A stretch of 64,000 nucleotides of DNA from Gammaproteobacteria bacterium (GCA_012960305.1 DUBM01000021.1:121338-185337); one strand, 5' to 3'. Shown: positions 36,124 to 45,968, counted from the stretch's first letter. Translations and numbers: made by a program. Notes: generated from the letters alone by a model not told the origin.

Positions 36124-36499
36124 TAAACCGTATGCGGACATTCCCGGGACCACTATTTTTGACGCCGATCAGGCACGCATGGGGTATCACCTCAACCAGT
36201 TCTGCATGTCCCTCATGAAGGTTGAGTGTCGCGAGCGATTCAAATCTGATGAACGTGTGTACCTCGACGTGTGGCCGATGACAGAAGACCAAAGGCAGGC
36301 CGTTCTCGACCGAGACTACAACCGAATGATCGAACTCGGGGGCAACGTCTATTTTCTCGCCAAAATCTTCTTGTCAGATGGTCAGTCATTCGAACAGGCA
36401 GCTGCGGCCATGACGGGCGTCACGCGTGAGGAGTACCGGAAGATGATGCTGAGCGGAGGGCGTAGCCCTGAAGGTAACCGTTACAAGAGGGAGCAGTAG
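36113..36499 (+). CDS. ligA: Protocatechuate 4,5-dioxygenase, alpha (small) subunit
   Basis: 128 aa. The alpha subunit covers the active site of the beta subunit LigB in the extradiol dioxygenase that opens the ring of protocatechuate. It matches the small-subunit family: DKPYADIPGTTIFDADQARMGYHLN, cited by its ends, then CMSLMKVECRERF, YLDVWPMTEDQRQAVLDRDY and IELGGNVYFLAKI. Predicted all-helical, no metal ligands. Translated from an ATG that overlaps ligI by 11 bp and followed at once by ligB with no spacer, consistent with 1:1 assembly. Confidence 0.95.
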   Translation: MALDKPYADIPGTTIFDADQARMGYHLNQFCMSLMKVECRERFKSDERVYLDVWPMTEDQRQAVLDRDYNRMIELGGNVYFLAKIFLSDGQSFEQAAAAMTGVTREEYRKMMLSGGRSPEGNRYKREQ

Positions 36500-37342
<843 letters not shown>

Positions 37343-37354
37343 ATGGAGCTCCAT

Positions 37355-38299
37355 ATGAAAGTAGTTTTGGCAGGCGCAGGAGCATTCGGTAAGAAACACC
37401 TTGAGGGCTTCAGGAACATTGATGGAGTCGAGTGCGTCTCAGTGGTTGGTAGACGCCTGGGGCCGACCAAGGAAATCGCTGAGGAGTACGGAATTCCCCA
37501 TGCATGCACCGACCTCGCAGAAGCGTTGGCTCAGCCCGCAGTTGATGCAGCCATACTGTGTACCCCCACCCAAATGCATGCCAAACAGGCCATTCAGTGC
37601 ATGGATGCCGGGAAACACGTGCAGGTCGAGATTCCGTTAGCCGATTCTCTCGCTGACGCCGAAGCGGTATTGGTAAAACAAGAAGAAACTGGGCTCGTTG
37701 CAATGTGCGGCCACACACGTCGCTTCAACCCATCGCACCAATGGGTTCATAACAAGATTGTGGCAGGCGAGCTGAGCATCCAGCAGATGGATGTGCAGAC
37801 GTACTTTTTCCGTCGCAAAAACATAAATGCCACTGGTGAACCCAGATCGTGGACAGACCATTTGTTGTGGCATCACGCGGCGCACACAGTTGATCTATTT
37901 GCCTATCAGACCGGTGAGCGTATCGTGCAGGTCAACGGAATCGAAGGGCCGCATCACCCGGAACTGGGTATCGCGATGGATATGTCGATCCAAATAAAAA
38001 CCGAAAGCGGAAAAATCTGCACATTATCGTTGTCTTTCAATAACGATGGACCGCTTGGCACGTTCTTCCGCTACATCTGTGACAACGGCACCTACATTGC
38101 GCGGTACGATGATCTTGTCGATGGTCACGAAAATGCGATTGACGTGTCCGGCGTGGATGTTTCGATGAACGGCATCGAACTGCAGGACCGAGAGTTCTTT
38201 GCGGCAATTGCGAAAGGGCGCGAACCTAACTCGTCTGTTGCCCAGGTTCTGGATTGTTACCGCGTGCTTCACGAGGTGGAGCAGCAGTTCGTCGGGTAG
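37355..38299 (+). CDS. ligC: 4-carboxy-2-hydroxymuconate-6-semialdehyde dehydrogenase
   Basis: 314 aa from the ATG at 37355, chosen over 37343 because GGAG lies 6 nt before it and MKVVLAGAGAFG is the family start (LigC of SYK-6 is 315 aa). Gfo/Idh/MocA fold, NADP-dependent: oxidises the hemiacetal form of the ring-cleavage product to 2-pyrone-4,6-dicarboxylate. Motifs: nucleotide fold GAGAFGKKHL, AAILCTPTQMH, KHVQVEIPLADS (family Glu/Lys region) and HTVDLFAYQ. Last gene of the operon; no terminator hairpin is evident in the 136 bp that follow. Confidence 0.93.
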   Translation: MKVVLAGAGAFGKKHLEGFRNIDGVECVSVVGRRLGPTKEIAEEYGIPHACTDLAEALAQPAVDAAILCTPTQMHAKQAIQCMDAGKHVQVEIPLADSLADAEAVLVKQEETGLVAMCGHTRRFNPSHQWVHNKIVAGELSIQQMDVQTYFFRRKNINATGEPRSWTDHLLWHHAAHTVDLFAYQTGERIVQVNGIEGPHHPELGIAMDMSIQIKTESGKICTLSLSFNNDGPLGTFFRYICDNGTYIARYDDLVDGHENAIDVSGVDVSMNGIELQDREFFAAIAKGREPNSSVAQVLDCYRVLHEVEQQFVG

Positions 38300-38435
38300 C
38301 ACAGTAGCTGTCACCAATGATTTTGATCGGGATTTTCAGGAGTTGCTAGCTCCTTCCCCCATTTGGTGGAAACTAGGTAGGGGCAACTCTGGAAAACTAA
38401 AGAGAATTAAACTGATTATATAATCAGGGGGACTT

Positions 38436-38858
38436 GTGAAAATTGTTTATAAATTGATTATTGCTTTTATAGCTATATCGATTTTTTATGTAAGTTTGAA
38501 CTTTGCTGCTTCGGAACTAGGTGGTGAAGTCGTACAATTGATAAGAAATGATTCGGAAGGAAGCACAAAAAATATCAGAGTATGGATTGTAGATGCTCGT
38601 AACCAGGCTTGGATTGAACATGGAGACATAAACTCCTATTGGATAAATCGATTGAGTAGTGAGCCAAAAGTTTCACTTATACGTGGTGGAGTCGAAATAA
38701 AATATACAGCAGTGACAGATATCGACTCTCACGAGATATACCATGACCTCAGAAGAGAAAAGTATGGTATTGCCGATAGGATAATTGAGCTTCTGTCTTT
38801 TGGTGCGGCTCATAGGAACAACTGCACAGGGATCCCTGTTCGATTGGATCCAGTGTGA
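38436..38858 (+). CDS. Hypothetical exported protein, possible split-barrel type
   Basis: 140 aa from a GTG with AGGGGGA 4 nt upstream. N-terminal hydrophobic segment (residues about 5-25) is a signal or anchor. The rest shows a strand-turn pattern, IRVWIVDARNQAWIEHGDINSYWINRL then VSLIRGGVEIKYTAVTDID, reminiscent of small FMN/deazaflavin split-barrel proteins, in which a side chain sits in a W-x-x-x-L and R-x-G-x-x-I-x-Y context. It is a possible distant relative of the 14317 and 18096 products, but the similarity is weak. AT-rich again after the lig island. Confidence 0.55.
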   Translation: MKIVYKLIIAFIAISIFYVSLNFAASELGGEVVQLIRNDSEGSTKNIRVWIVDARNQAWIEHGDINSYWINRLSSEPKVSLIRGGVEIKYTAVTDIDSHEIYHDLRREKYGIADRIIELLSFGAAHRNNCTGIPVRLDPV

Positions 38859-38938
38859 ACAAAAAAACTTAGTTTGCAATGGTTTGGCTTAAATTGGTAA
38901 TCGTCCAATCCTGGCTCTTCCACTAAAGGTTTATCGCG

Positions 38939-39112
38939 ATGACCCAGTTCGAATTCGCTGATCTACAACCCGCTAGCACGGCTCCAGACCTGACACAATA
39001 CGGAATCATTGATGCCAGTGAAATCGTCTATAACCCCAGTTATGAGTTCCTCATAGAAGCTCAACAAAAGATGCTAGAGTATGAAGGTGAATTTCAACCT
39101 CGTGGTTTGTAG
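38939..39112 (+). pseudogene. pckA: N-terminal remnant of ATP-dependent phosphoenolpyruvate carboxykinase
   Basis: 57 codons, ending in TAG. The piece LTQYGIIDASEIVYNPSYEF matches the start of PckA (E. coli reads [20 protein letters not shown]); the following LEYEGEFQPRGL breaks away from the family, which continues with a long conserved [24 protein letters not shown]-type segment that is absent. The same frame continues after the TAG for 36 more codons (to 39223) in sequence I cannot assign. A complete pckA must be elsewhere in the genome, or is lost; only the first tenth remains here. Confidence 0.6.
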
Positions 39113-39240
39113 GGTGACGAAGCGCTGGTGCACTTTCGCAAGGTCTTTAATTCGCTACTAAAAGAAGAACGGGAAAAATATTCTTTTCACACACTAAAAG
39201 TAGGAAATACTATTATTTAGTTTTACCTCGAGGTTCAATT

Positions 39241-39438
39241 ATGCAACGGCAGTGGATATATACCGGAATTATTTTCTTTCTATTCTTAGTTCTCGTTTTT
39301 GGCGTGCCGCTTTTTCCGGAGTTAATGGCGGTAGAAATAATAGGTCCCATGAACCTCGGCATGTTGACTTTTCTACTACTGCATATACTTACACCCGCGC
39401 TAGCCTTTAGCTACTTAAAGCAAATACAGGGAGAATAG
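39241..39438 (+). CDS. Small membrane protein, probable symporter partner
   Basis: 65 aa with two hydrophobic helices (residues about 7-25 and 35-55), joined by a short loop GVPLFPELMAVEIIGP. It ends 5 bp before the sodium:solute symporter. Small two-helix subunits encoded just upstream of SSS-family transporters (DUF485/DUF4212-like) are common and are thought to stabilise or regulate the permease; this shares position and topology but not a clear sequence match. The ATG follows a weak GAGG. Confidence 0.6.
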   Translation: MQRQWIYTGIIFFLFLVLVFGVPLFPELMAVEIIGPMNLGMLTFLLLHILTPALAFSYLKQIQGE

Positions 39439-39443
39439 ATCTA

Positions 39444-40970
39444 ATGGGCATCTTTCTATTCTTCGTTATTATTGTTGGCACTATCGGATTAACCATAGTA
39501 GCTTCGAGAAGGACCTCCAGTGCGGCTGACTTTTTTGTAGCTAACGAAAAAATTGGTGGCGTTTCAAATGGCTTTGCCATCGCCGGCGACTTTATGTCGG
39601 CAGCAACTTTGTTAGGTATTACTGCAATAATCTTTGGTGCAGGCTACGATGCGGTCATTTACCTTGGTGCACCTCTGGGCGCATTCTCCATCATGATTTA
39701 TTTAATGACTGATAAATTAAAAGCGCTTGGTAAATACAGTTTTACTGATATTATTTGCAGTCGCTTAAAAGAAAAACCTATTCGTATTCTCGCCGCGACA
39801 ACAACCCTTAGCTTTTCTTTAATATACTTGATGGCGCAAATAGTCGGTGCCGGAGCATTGATCGAAGTCTTGTTTGGCGATTTTGGTATTTCTTATTTGT
39901 GGGCTGTGATTATCGTTACAACGCTCATGGTGATCTATGTTGCTATTGGAGGCATGTTTGCAACTACATGGGTGCAGATAATAAAAGCAATATTATTGCT
40001 GGCGGGTGTCACTGTACTGGGGTTGTTAACTCTAGCGAATTTTGATTTCAGCTTTTCCGCAATGTATGCACAAGCTCAAGGGAACCATGGACCAGATGGA
40101 TTTCTTACTAGGGGGGGCGGTCTTGGTTTATCGACTCTGTCGGCTGTTTCTTTGGGTGTTGGGCTATGTTTTGGATTGGCGGGGTCCCCCCATTTATTGA
40201 TGCGTTTCTTCACTGTGAAAGATAAGGCGGCTGCGCGATTATCTGCCGGCGTTGCACTCGGTGCTATCAGCTACGTTAATGTACTAGTCTTTTTTGTGAT
40301 TGGTGTCGGAGCGGTGGCTTTAGTTAAAGGTAATAGTGCCTATCTTGATGCATCAGGTAGTATCATTGGTGGTAACAATATGGTGTCTGTGCATCTGGCC
40401 CATGCTGTGGGCGGTGAAGTTTTCTTAGGAATAATTGCTGCCGTTGCTTTTGCGACTATTCTGGCAGTCGTGGCAGGACTGATGTTGGCATCGGTTACTG
40501 CGCTAACTCATGATGTATATGCCAAGGTGGTTAGAGTTGGCGAGATAGATCAAGCCCGACAAATAAAACTATCAAAACTTGCTGCCGTGTTTTTAGGCAT
40601 TATCGTGGCGCTTCTGGCCATAGCTTTTGAAAGGCAGAATATCGCCTATATAGTTAGCCTAGCTATGGCTATTGCGGCATCGACGAATTTCCCCCTGCTA
40701 ATGCTCAGTATGTATTGGCCGGGACTAACTACGAGGGGAGCTGTTACTGGAGGCATAGTGGGTTTGGTTACAGCAATCGTGCTGGTGGTCTTGGGTCCGG
40801 CGGTATGGGTTGATGTTTTTGGTAACGATCGGCCAATTTTTCCGCAAGCCTACCCGGCACTTTACTCAGTGACTTTTGCTTTCTTTACTATGTGGTTAGT
40901 TTCCATCCTTGACCGATCTGAGCAGGCAAAAGAAGATCGAGAGAAATTTCAGGTGATGAAAGCGATTTAA
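39444..40970 (+). CDS. Sodium:solute symporter (SSS family, ActP-like)
   Basis: 508 aa with about 13 hydrophobic helices. Characteristic SSS stretches: SRRTSSAADFFVANEKIGG (residues 24-43 region, shortened), FAIAGDFMSAATLLGITA, a Na-binding-site-like region in helix 8 (FATILAVVAGLMLASVTALTHDVY), and FPLLMLSMYWPGLTTRGA. The closest common relatives are cation/acetate-type symporters, so a short organic acid such as acetate is likely but unproven; an aromatic-acid substrate linked to the lig genes is possible. Forms an operon with the 65-aa partner. Confidence 0.88.
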   Translation: MGIFLFFVIIVGTIGLTIVASRRTSSAADFFVANEKIGGVSNGFAIAGDFMSAATLLGITAIIFGAGYDAVIYLGAPLGAFSIMIYLMTDKLKALGKYSFTDIICSRLKEKPIRILAATTTLSFSLIYLMAQIVGAGALIEVLFGDFGISYLWAVIIVTTLMVIYVAIGGMFATTWVQIIKAILLLAGVTVLGLLTLANFDFSFSAMYAQAQGNHGPDGFLTRGGGLGLSTLSAVSLGVGLCFGLAGSPHLLMRFFTVKDKAAARLSAGVALGAISYVNVLVFFVIGVGAVALVKGNSAYLDASGSIIGGNNMVSVHLAHAVGGEVFLGIIAAVAFATILAVVAGLMLASVTALTHDVYAKVVRVGEIDQARQIKLSKLAAVFLGIIVALLAIAFERQNIAYIVSLAMAIAASTNFPLLMLSMYWPGLTTRGAVTGGIVGLVTAIVLVVLGPAVWVDVFGNDRPIFPQAYPALYSVTFAFFTMWLVSILDRSEQAKEDREKFQVMKAI

Positions 40971-40976
40971 CTCCAG

Positions 40977-41106
40977 CTAATCGCTAGTGAACATATCCAA
41001 GTCGTGGGCAAGGAAGACATTGCCTTCAAAGTGTGCCTCTATTTCTTCCAGTACCGTAGATTCTTCAATACCGTCGGAAGGTGGCCCCGGCTCAACAGCA
41101 CGTAAT
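40977..41106 (-). pseudogene. Possible C-terminal remnant of an MBL-like protein
   Basis: The minus strand reads without a stop through EESTVLEEIEAHFEGNVF, LAHDLDMFTSD and TAG at 40977. Sequence of this type (a regular amphipathic helix and then A-H-D-x-x-M/Q-F near the end) occurs at the C-terminus of N-acyl-homoserine-lactonase-like MBL proteins. There is no further matching sequence upstream, because the plus-strand propeller remnant begins at 41101. A chance frame cannot be ruled out. Confidence 0.25.
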
Positions 41107-41286
41107 CCAGGTTTTCAAGTCGGCATTCGAGTTGGACGGGTGAACGGCTTTTTACAATTTTTCATTCCGGGCACGCGACCTGAAGGAATGGCTGCAGATA
41201 ATCTCGGGAATATATTTGCTGGACTCACGGGGGCCTGTGATGTAAGTCCATCCGGAGGCTGGCTGCAGAAATGGGTTAGAAAGTAG
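41101..41286 (+). pseudogene. C-terminal remnant of an NHL-type propeller gene
   Basis: The last 62 codons of the plus-strand frame starting at 40987 read RNPGFQVGIRVGRVNGFLQF, FIPGTRPEGMAADNLGN and IFAG..., ending LQKWVRK. This parallels the end of the intact 44775-45842 propeller (NPGINRGIYIGSALTGEVSY, FIPDP..., ending LRKYQKR). So it is the tail of a related gene that has lost its first 80-85%. It has no own ribosome site. Confidence 0.5.
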
Positions 41287-41292
41287 GGTTTG

Positions 41293-42081
41293 TTATTTTG
41301 GTTTTTCGAAGGTCAAGACAAAACGATCAGTCTTACCTTGAACGTCTAAATCGAAAACGATCATAGAACGATCGTCTTCGCCATTTCTAAGGGAATCGGT
41401 GCTGGAAAGAAATTGGAAACCTTGTTTTTCAATTTCTTTCCGCACAAATGTTTCCATTATTCGGTGAAGTTCTGAAACAGTTTCGTTGTCAGAATTTTCA
41501 TTTCCTGCATGATCGATTACGACAAATCTACCACCGGGTTTAAGACTAAAATACACCTGTTGCAACAAGTACTGTGCATTCGCCATTTCCCCAACCTGCA
41601 CATACTCAACACCATTGTATCTTTTGGGAATAACGTACATATCATGAATAGCCATCACGATAAGTGCTCCATCGATCGACTCTTCTTTTAAATCCAGCTC
41701 TAAACCCTCTCGAGTATGCCGAATAATATTGCCTGGATTCCTGTTGGTGAACCTGTCGGTTAATCCATTAATCCCCCACGCTTCGAAACCACCGTTGTTG
41801 TGCAGAAAAACTTCACCATCCTCGCCAACTACCGAAGCCAGTAATTCACTGTAATAGCCGCCACTACCAAAAATATCGACCACATAGTCGCCGCTTTCTA
41901 AATTAAGTAGAGGGATTATTGATGCAGGTTTACTGCGCCGATCTCTTTCTATGTCGTCGGGTAATCTTCCAGGATTTTTCATCGCAGCGAGAACTGTTGC
42001 TTCATCAACAACTGCGGAGTGCGCGCTGGGATAAGCAACAGTGAAGAAGAGTAAATAAAAACCACAGTAAAGAAGCTTCAA
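41293..42081 (-). CDS. Predicted exported methyltransferase (COG4798-like)
   Basis: 262 aa from a TTG that begins 4 bp after the stop of the upstream gene, with GGGAGGA about 13 nt before it. A signal peptide (MKLLYCGFYLLFFTVAYPSA) is clear. The rest looks like a class I SAM-methyltransferase: VVDIFGSGGYYSELLASVVG (motif I is F-G-S-G-G, not the D-x-G-x-G of typical enzymes), ALIVMAIHDMYVI, and a post-core FVVIDHAGNE. COG4798 proteins are known only by annotation and usually carry a leader. Methylation outside the cytoplasm is biochemically odd because SAM is not exported, so this may have another activity. Confidence 0.7.
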   Translation of the reverse strand: MKLLYCGFYLLFFTVAYPSAHSAVVDEATVLAAMKNPGRLPDDIERDRRSKPASIIPLLNLESGDYVVDIFGSGGYYSELLASVVGEDGEVFLHNNGGFEAWGINGLTDRFTNRNPGNIIRHTREGLELDLKEESIDGALIVMAIHDMYVIPKRYNGVEYVQVGEMANAQYLLQQVYFSLKPGGRFVVIDHAGNENSDNETVSELHRIMETFVRKEIEKQGFQFLSSTDSLRNGEDDRSMIVFDLDVQGKTDRFVLTFEKPK

Positions 42082-42085
42082 TCGA

Positions 42086-43096
42086 CTATTCGCTTCCTCC
42101 CATAGATTCTAACTTTCGAGCTCCCCCGAGAATTCCGATCATACCATAGTTGCCTTCATGGCAGGCGTACTCATAGAGCGGTTCATTGATTCGAGACAGG
42201 GGATATTCACCAGAAAATTCAGCAGAATATATAGTAGAGTCACTAACCGTAAATCCATAGATCAATTTATTATTTGCTTCTCGTCGGAAAGTTTCTGTAA
42301 TCGTCGTGTTCTCAACAGGAATTCCGCGCAGGCTATGCCAGTCATTAAAATATTTGGTTTCAACTACTAACGTGTTGCCTTCCCAATGACCAATTGAATC
42401 GCCCATCCACTTGCGTTGAACCTCAGCGGCTGGATTACGCTCATCAGTAATTTTGATGATGCGAATGTCGTGAACCATTTCCGCGGTGATAGCGATATAC
42501 CCTGGAGATTGCACAAATTGTAAATGGCTATTGTAAATAACCGGACTCATAACCGGGCCAGATAAATTTCCAAAAGCAACCAAGCAACGTTCACCCAATC
42601 CACGTCCTTCAGGCCCATCATTCCTGTTAGGGAGATTTGCCCGCACTTCGCGCATCTTGTCTCTAACACCAGACATTAATTCAGGCATGCGCCCATCGGG
42701 CGGATCAATAATAGCAGATGTTCTAAATTCACCATCGATAGTGGGAATAAATTTAGCATCATCACGCCAGAACAAATCATAGTTACCTATAGGAGGTAAC
42801 GATTTTGCAACTTCTGGCGGCGGTCGGTTTGGATCAAGTGGCTTATTATTCTCCTCAAATCTTTCCTGAACTCCTCGCTCCAATTGCAGAGCTTCTTCCT
42901 CAGTATATGATTGCTTTTCTCCCAGGTTCCGCGGTCGCTCAAATGGCATCACCGTGGCATGTTTCCATACGCCCTGAAAATTGGGCACACCCCAAGCCGT
43001 CATCGGTGCTTCGTAATAACTTTGTGCCAAAGTTGCACTGGCAAAACTAAAAAGCGCTGTAGAGATTCCAATAGTAAGAAGAGTTTTGTTTTTCAT
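42086..43096 (-). CDS. Exported protein of unknown function, related to the 27212-28216 product
   Basis: 336 aa with signal peptide (cleavage near TLAQS) and AGGA 8 nt before the ATG. The mature protein begins APMTAWGVPNFQGVWKHATVM-like sequence, then Pro/Glu-rich linkers. The C-terminal domain carries SIGHWEGNTLVVETKYFND and TITETFRRE, shared with the 334-aa product at 27212-28216, and ends with YEYACHEGNYGMIGILGGAR. The family is widespread in proteobacteria and acidobacteria as a hypothetical exported protein and often next to propellers or TonB receptors. Co-transcribed with the methyltransferase-like gene downstream (4 bp gap). Confidence 0.72.
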   Translation of the reverse strand: MKNKTLLTIGISTALFSFASATLAQSYYEAPMTAWGVPNFQGVWKHATVMPFERPRNLGEKQSYTEEEALQLERGVQERFEENNKPLDPNRPPPEVAKSLPPIGNYDLFWRDDAKFIPTIDGEFRTSAIIDPPDGRMPELMSGVRDKMREVRANLPNRNDGPEGRGLGERCLVAFGNLSGPVMSPVIYNSHLQFVQSPGYIAITAEMVHDIRIIKITDERNPAAEVQRKWMGDSIGHWEGNTLVVETKYFNDWHSLRGIPVENTTITETFRREANNKLIYGFTVSDSTIYSAEFSGEYPLSRINEPLYEYACHEGNYGMIGILGGARKLESMGGSE

Positions 43097-43136
43097 TGCA
43101 AACGTCCTGAGAGAATTAGCGTTGTGAGCTTCTAGT

Positions 43137-43548
43137 TTTAGATTTGAACATTAAGTCTGGTAGTTTGAACTTTTCACTTAAAACAGACTATATAAAAAGT
43201 CATTCACATTGACTCGCCTCTTCTAAGAGTATGTTGTCTACCCAATCCTATTGTCAATTCCTGAGGATTCTATCGAAGCCATTCCACTTTAAACTAACAG
43301 CCAGCTTCCGCAAAGTGCTAAAGCTAGCAGAACCTTCTCGATCATTAGTCTTTTTACCATCTCGATCTCTAAATCCCTTGAAGTAATTCCTACCGAGCTC
43401 CATTCTCAACATTTGCAACAATTTGTGATTTCTAAAAGTTAGTTGAATCTTTGATCATTTATTTGTCATGATAGGAGGGACAGAACCTGAATTTAGAATT
43501 TAACCAAAAACAGGCCCCTAAGGGCCGGATAATAGAGGCTGCATTAGT
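43137..43548. other. Intergenic region with a GC-rich hairpin before the propeller genes
   Basis: About 410 bp without a supported gene. It contains GGCCC-CTAA-GGGCC (43513-43526), a 5-bp GC hairpin 22 nt upstream of the ATG at 43549, which could affect leader structure. The two divergent transcripts (42086-43096 minus, 43549-44670 plus) must share it for promoters. Confidence 0.4.
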
Positions 43549-44670
43549 ATGCGTATCCACCGTCAAATCCTAGTATTACTACTGTCTATAATGTTTAGCG
43601 GACAGTTGCTTGCTCAACAGGGGAATGCTCGAGGCCCCATGATTGAAAGTCCATACGATATTCAGTCTCTGTGGCACAAGCCTTTTGCTGAGCAAGGTTA
43701 CGCTTTTGGAGGAAACTCCGGCGTTTGGGCAGAATCAGCAGATCGGATCATCATCGCCCAACGTGGTGAAACCGTGCTGCCTTACCCAATTCCAGACAGC
43801 TACCTCGGTTTCGCCGGTGACATGGGGCTTAATGTATTAAGAGACACCACTCGGCGAGTTTGGAACAATTGCCTCTATACCCTCAATGCGAATGGCGAAG
43901 TCAGCGATCTGTGGGATCAGTGGGACTACCTTTGCGAAGGCTCTGAGGGCCCAGGCCCCCACAGAGTTAGAATTAGCCCTTACGACCCAGATAAGAAAAT
44001 CTGGCTAGTTAACGAAACCTTCCACCAGATCTACGTTTTCTCTAATGATGGCCAGGAATTGCTAGCCACTTACGGTGAGAAAGGTGTGTCTGGTAGCGAC
44101 GGAACTCATTTCGGTCGCCCACAGGATGTAGCCTTTTTAGAAGATGGAAGAATTCTTGTTGCCGATGGTCTAGATAATCACCGAGTGATGATTATGGATA
44201 ATGACATGAACTATCTTGGCGAATTCGGTGGCTTCGGAGAAGGTCCAGGACAGTTCAATACAATTCATGCAATTGGTCTTGGTCCTGACGGTAGAATTTT
44301 TGTACTCGATCGTTCTGGTGGCCGGGTAAACGTTTTCCGAACTACCGATGATCCAGCCATGGTCGAATTTGAAAGGGCAATCGGCGAATTAACACTGCCT
44401 TTAGACATTATTGTTAATGACGACGACTTCTGGATTACTGACTTGGGTCCACTGCGATTTGTTAATTATGATTTCGCAGGCAACATAAAAAATACTTGGT
44501 TAGTTCCACGGGAACTGCCGGATGGTTACATCGAAGTACATACATTCTCCGTCGACCCTGATGGCAATATGTACGGTGGTGACAATCAATACGGACGCAC
44601 ACAGAAATTTGTACCCAAGCCTGGGGCCAGTGCAGATCTATTAATCGAACCACCTTGGACCGCTAACTAA
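43549..44670 (+). CDS. Exported six-bladed NHL-type beta-propeller protein
   Basis: 373 aa with signal peptide (cleavage near LLAQQ). NHL-like blades recur: FGRPQDVAFLEDGRILVADGLDNHRVMI (cited by ends), LGEFGGFGEGPGQFNTIHAI, LGPDGRIFVLDRSGGRVNVF, and HTFSVDPDGNMYGGDNQYGRTQKF. This is the peptidylglycine-amidating-lyase-like propeller class found in many marine genomes; a lyase activity is possible but the His/Tyr catalytic residues cannot be assigned by eye. A terminator hairpin follows. The next gene encodes a related propeller. Confidence 0.82.
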   Translation: MRIHRQILVLLLSIMFSGQLLAQQGNARGPMIESPYDIQSLWHKPFAEQGYAFGGNSGVWAESADRIIIAQRGETVLPYPIPDSYLGFAGDMGLNVLRDTTRRVWNNCLYTLNANGEVSDLWDQWDYLCEGSEGPGPHRVRISPYDPDKKIWLVNETFHQIYVFSNDGQELLATYGEKGVSGSDGTHFGRPQDVAFLEDGRILVADGLDNHRVMIMDNDMNYLGEFGGFGEGPGQFNTIHAIGLGPDGRIFVLDRSGGRVNVFRTTDDPAMVEFERAIGELTLPLDIIVNDDDFWITDLGPLRFVNYDFAGNIKNTWLVPRELPDGYIEVHTFSVDPDGNMYGGDNQYGRTQKFVPKPGASADLLIEPPWTAN

Positions 44671-44698
44671 CACCAACCAAGTATGGTTTGGAAAAGCT

Positions 44699-44738
44699 AA
44701 AAGCCAATGCAAATAAAAATGCGCTGGCTTTTTTTTCA
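44699..44738 (+). terminator. Rho-independent terminator after the first propeller gene
   Basis: AAAAGCCA(ATGC) pairs with (GCGC)TGGCTTTT over 8 bp plus two inner pairs, and continues into a run of eight T. It separates the two propeller genes into independent transcripts. Confidence 0.75.
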
Positions 44739-44774
44739 ACCCAGTAAAGCTACCCGAACTTGAGGGAGAAAGAT

Positions 44775-45842
44775 TTGAACCGTAAAATTAGAACGCAGTA
44801 TTTTAACGCAATTACTTTTCTTTGTTTGTTCTATTGCAATTTAGCTTTTCCCCAATTAAATCCATATCAAGCTGTCGAAGCACCAACCCCTCCGAGCTCC
44901 ATGAACGGTGGCGAATGGGGAGAGATGATTCAAGTTCGCATGGATTCCCAAGGAAATGTCTATGTTCTTCATCGCTGCTTCAAAGTTGTGCTGGGAGACC
45001 CTAATGTCGCCCCTGGCCATTCGGATGGCCTTAGTGCAAATTGCTTCGGGAGATGGTCAGTTCACCCACCCGTTCTGAAATTCTCCGCAAGTGGGGAGTA
45101 TCTAGATTCGTTTGGGGCTGGCTTAGTGGGCAGGCCACATGGCTTCTCTGTTGATCATCAAGGCAATATGTGGATAACCGACGTGTCATTGGTCGAAGGA
45201 GAGATGGGAGCAGTTGTTTTAAAACTTAGCCCTAGCGGTGAGTTGCTAATGACGCTGGGTACTCCTGGCGTTGTCGGAGAAAGTGAAAGTAGATTCAACC
45301 GCCCCAGCAGTGTTGCGGTAGCGCCCAACGGTGACATTTACGTTGCCGATGGCGAAGGGCCCAATAATCGAATTGTAATGTTTACTCCGGCCGGCCAATA
45401 CGTCGGTGAGTGGGGCACCACCGGCTCAGGCCCCGGCCAGTTTAGTACTCCTCATGATATTGTTATTGACTCGCGCGGGCAGATATTTATTGGAGACAGA
45501 GGTAATAACCGAGTTCAGTTATTCCAAGCTGATGGAACATTTATCAAAGACTGGAGAAATTTCGGTCGTCCCAGTGGTATTTATCTTAATCGCGAAACAG
45601 ACACACTCTACGTTACAGATTCCACCTCCAACGCAGAAAACAATCCAGGTATTAACAGAGGTATTTATATAGGTAGCGCATTGACTGGTGAAGTGAGCTA
45701 TTTTATTCCAGACCCTGACTTACACTTGGCAGATCAGACTCGTATCTCAGGAGCGTCAGGTATCACATCTAATGCTGATGATTCTGTTATCTATGCGGCC
45801 GATGTTGCTCCGAGGCAGTTAAGAAAATACCAAAAGAGATAA
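44775..45842 (+). CDS. Exported NHL-type beta-propeller protein
   Basis: 355 aa starting at the TTG at 44775, since GAGGGAGAAAGA lies just before it; a TTG at 44760 is upstream of that site and so unlikely. Signal peptide MNRKIRTQYFNAITFLCL, cleavage near AFPQ. Blades: HGFSVDHQGNMWITDVS, FNRPSSVAVAPNGDIYVADG, FSTPHDIVIDSRGQIFIGDR and GINRGIYIGSALTGEV. Related to the 43549 product and the remnant at 41101-41286. Likely a scaffold or lyase-like propeller; function unknown. Confidence 0.8.
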   Translation: MNRKIRTQYFNAITFLCLFYCNLAFPQLNPYQAVEAPTPPSSMNGGEWGEMIQVRMDSQGNVYVLHRCFKVVLGDPNVAPGHSDGLSANCFGRWSVHPPVLKFSASGEYLDSFGAGLVGRPHGFSVDHQGNMWITDVSLVEGEMGAVVLKLSPSGELLMTLGTPGVVGESESRFNRPSSVAVAPNGDIYVADGEGPNNRIVMFTPAGQYVGEWGTTGSGPGQFSTPHDIVIDSRGQIFIGDRGNNRVQLFQADGTFIKDWRNFGRPSGIYLNRETDTLYVTDSTSNAENNPGINRGIYIGSALTGEVSYFIPDPDLHLADQTRISGASGITSNADDSVIYAADVAPRQLRKYQKR

Positions 45843-45968
45843 GGTTACAAAAGTTAACTCATTCTTTAAGAAATTATTCTTTATCTCTAACCGTTTCCCA
45901 CAGTGGTCATAAGACCAATTTTGCGAATAAGATTCCTACAGATCTTGGTTTTAAAATCAGCAAAAAAT

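Noticed and set aside
35620..36153. 177-codon minus-strand ORF in ligI
   Set aside because: Shadow of ligI and ligA, no ribosome site or family features.
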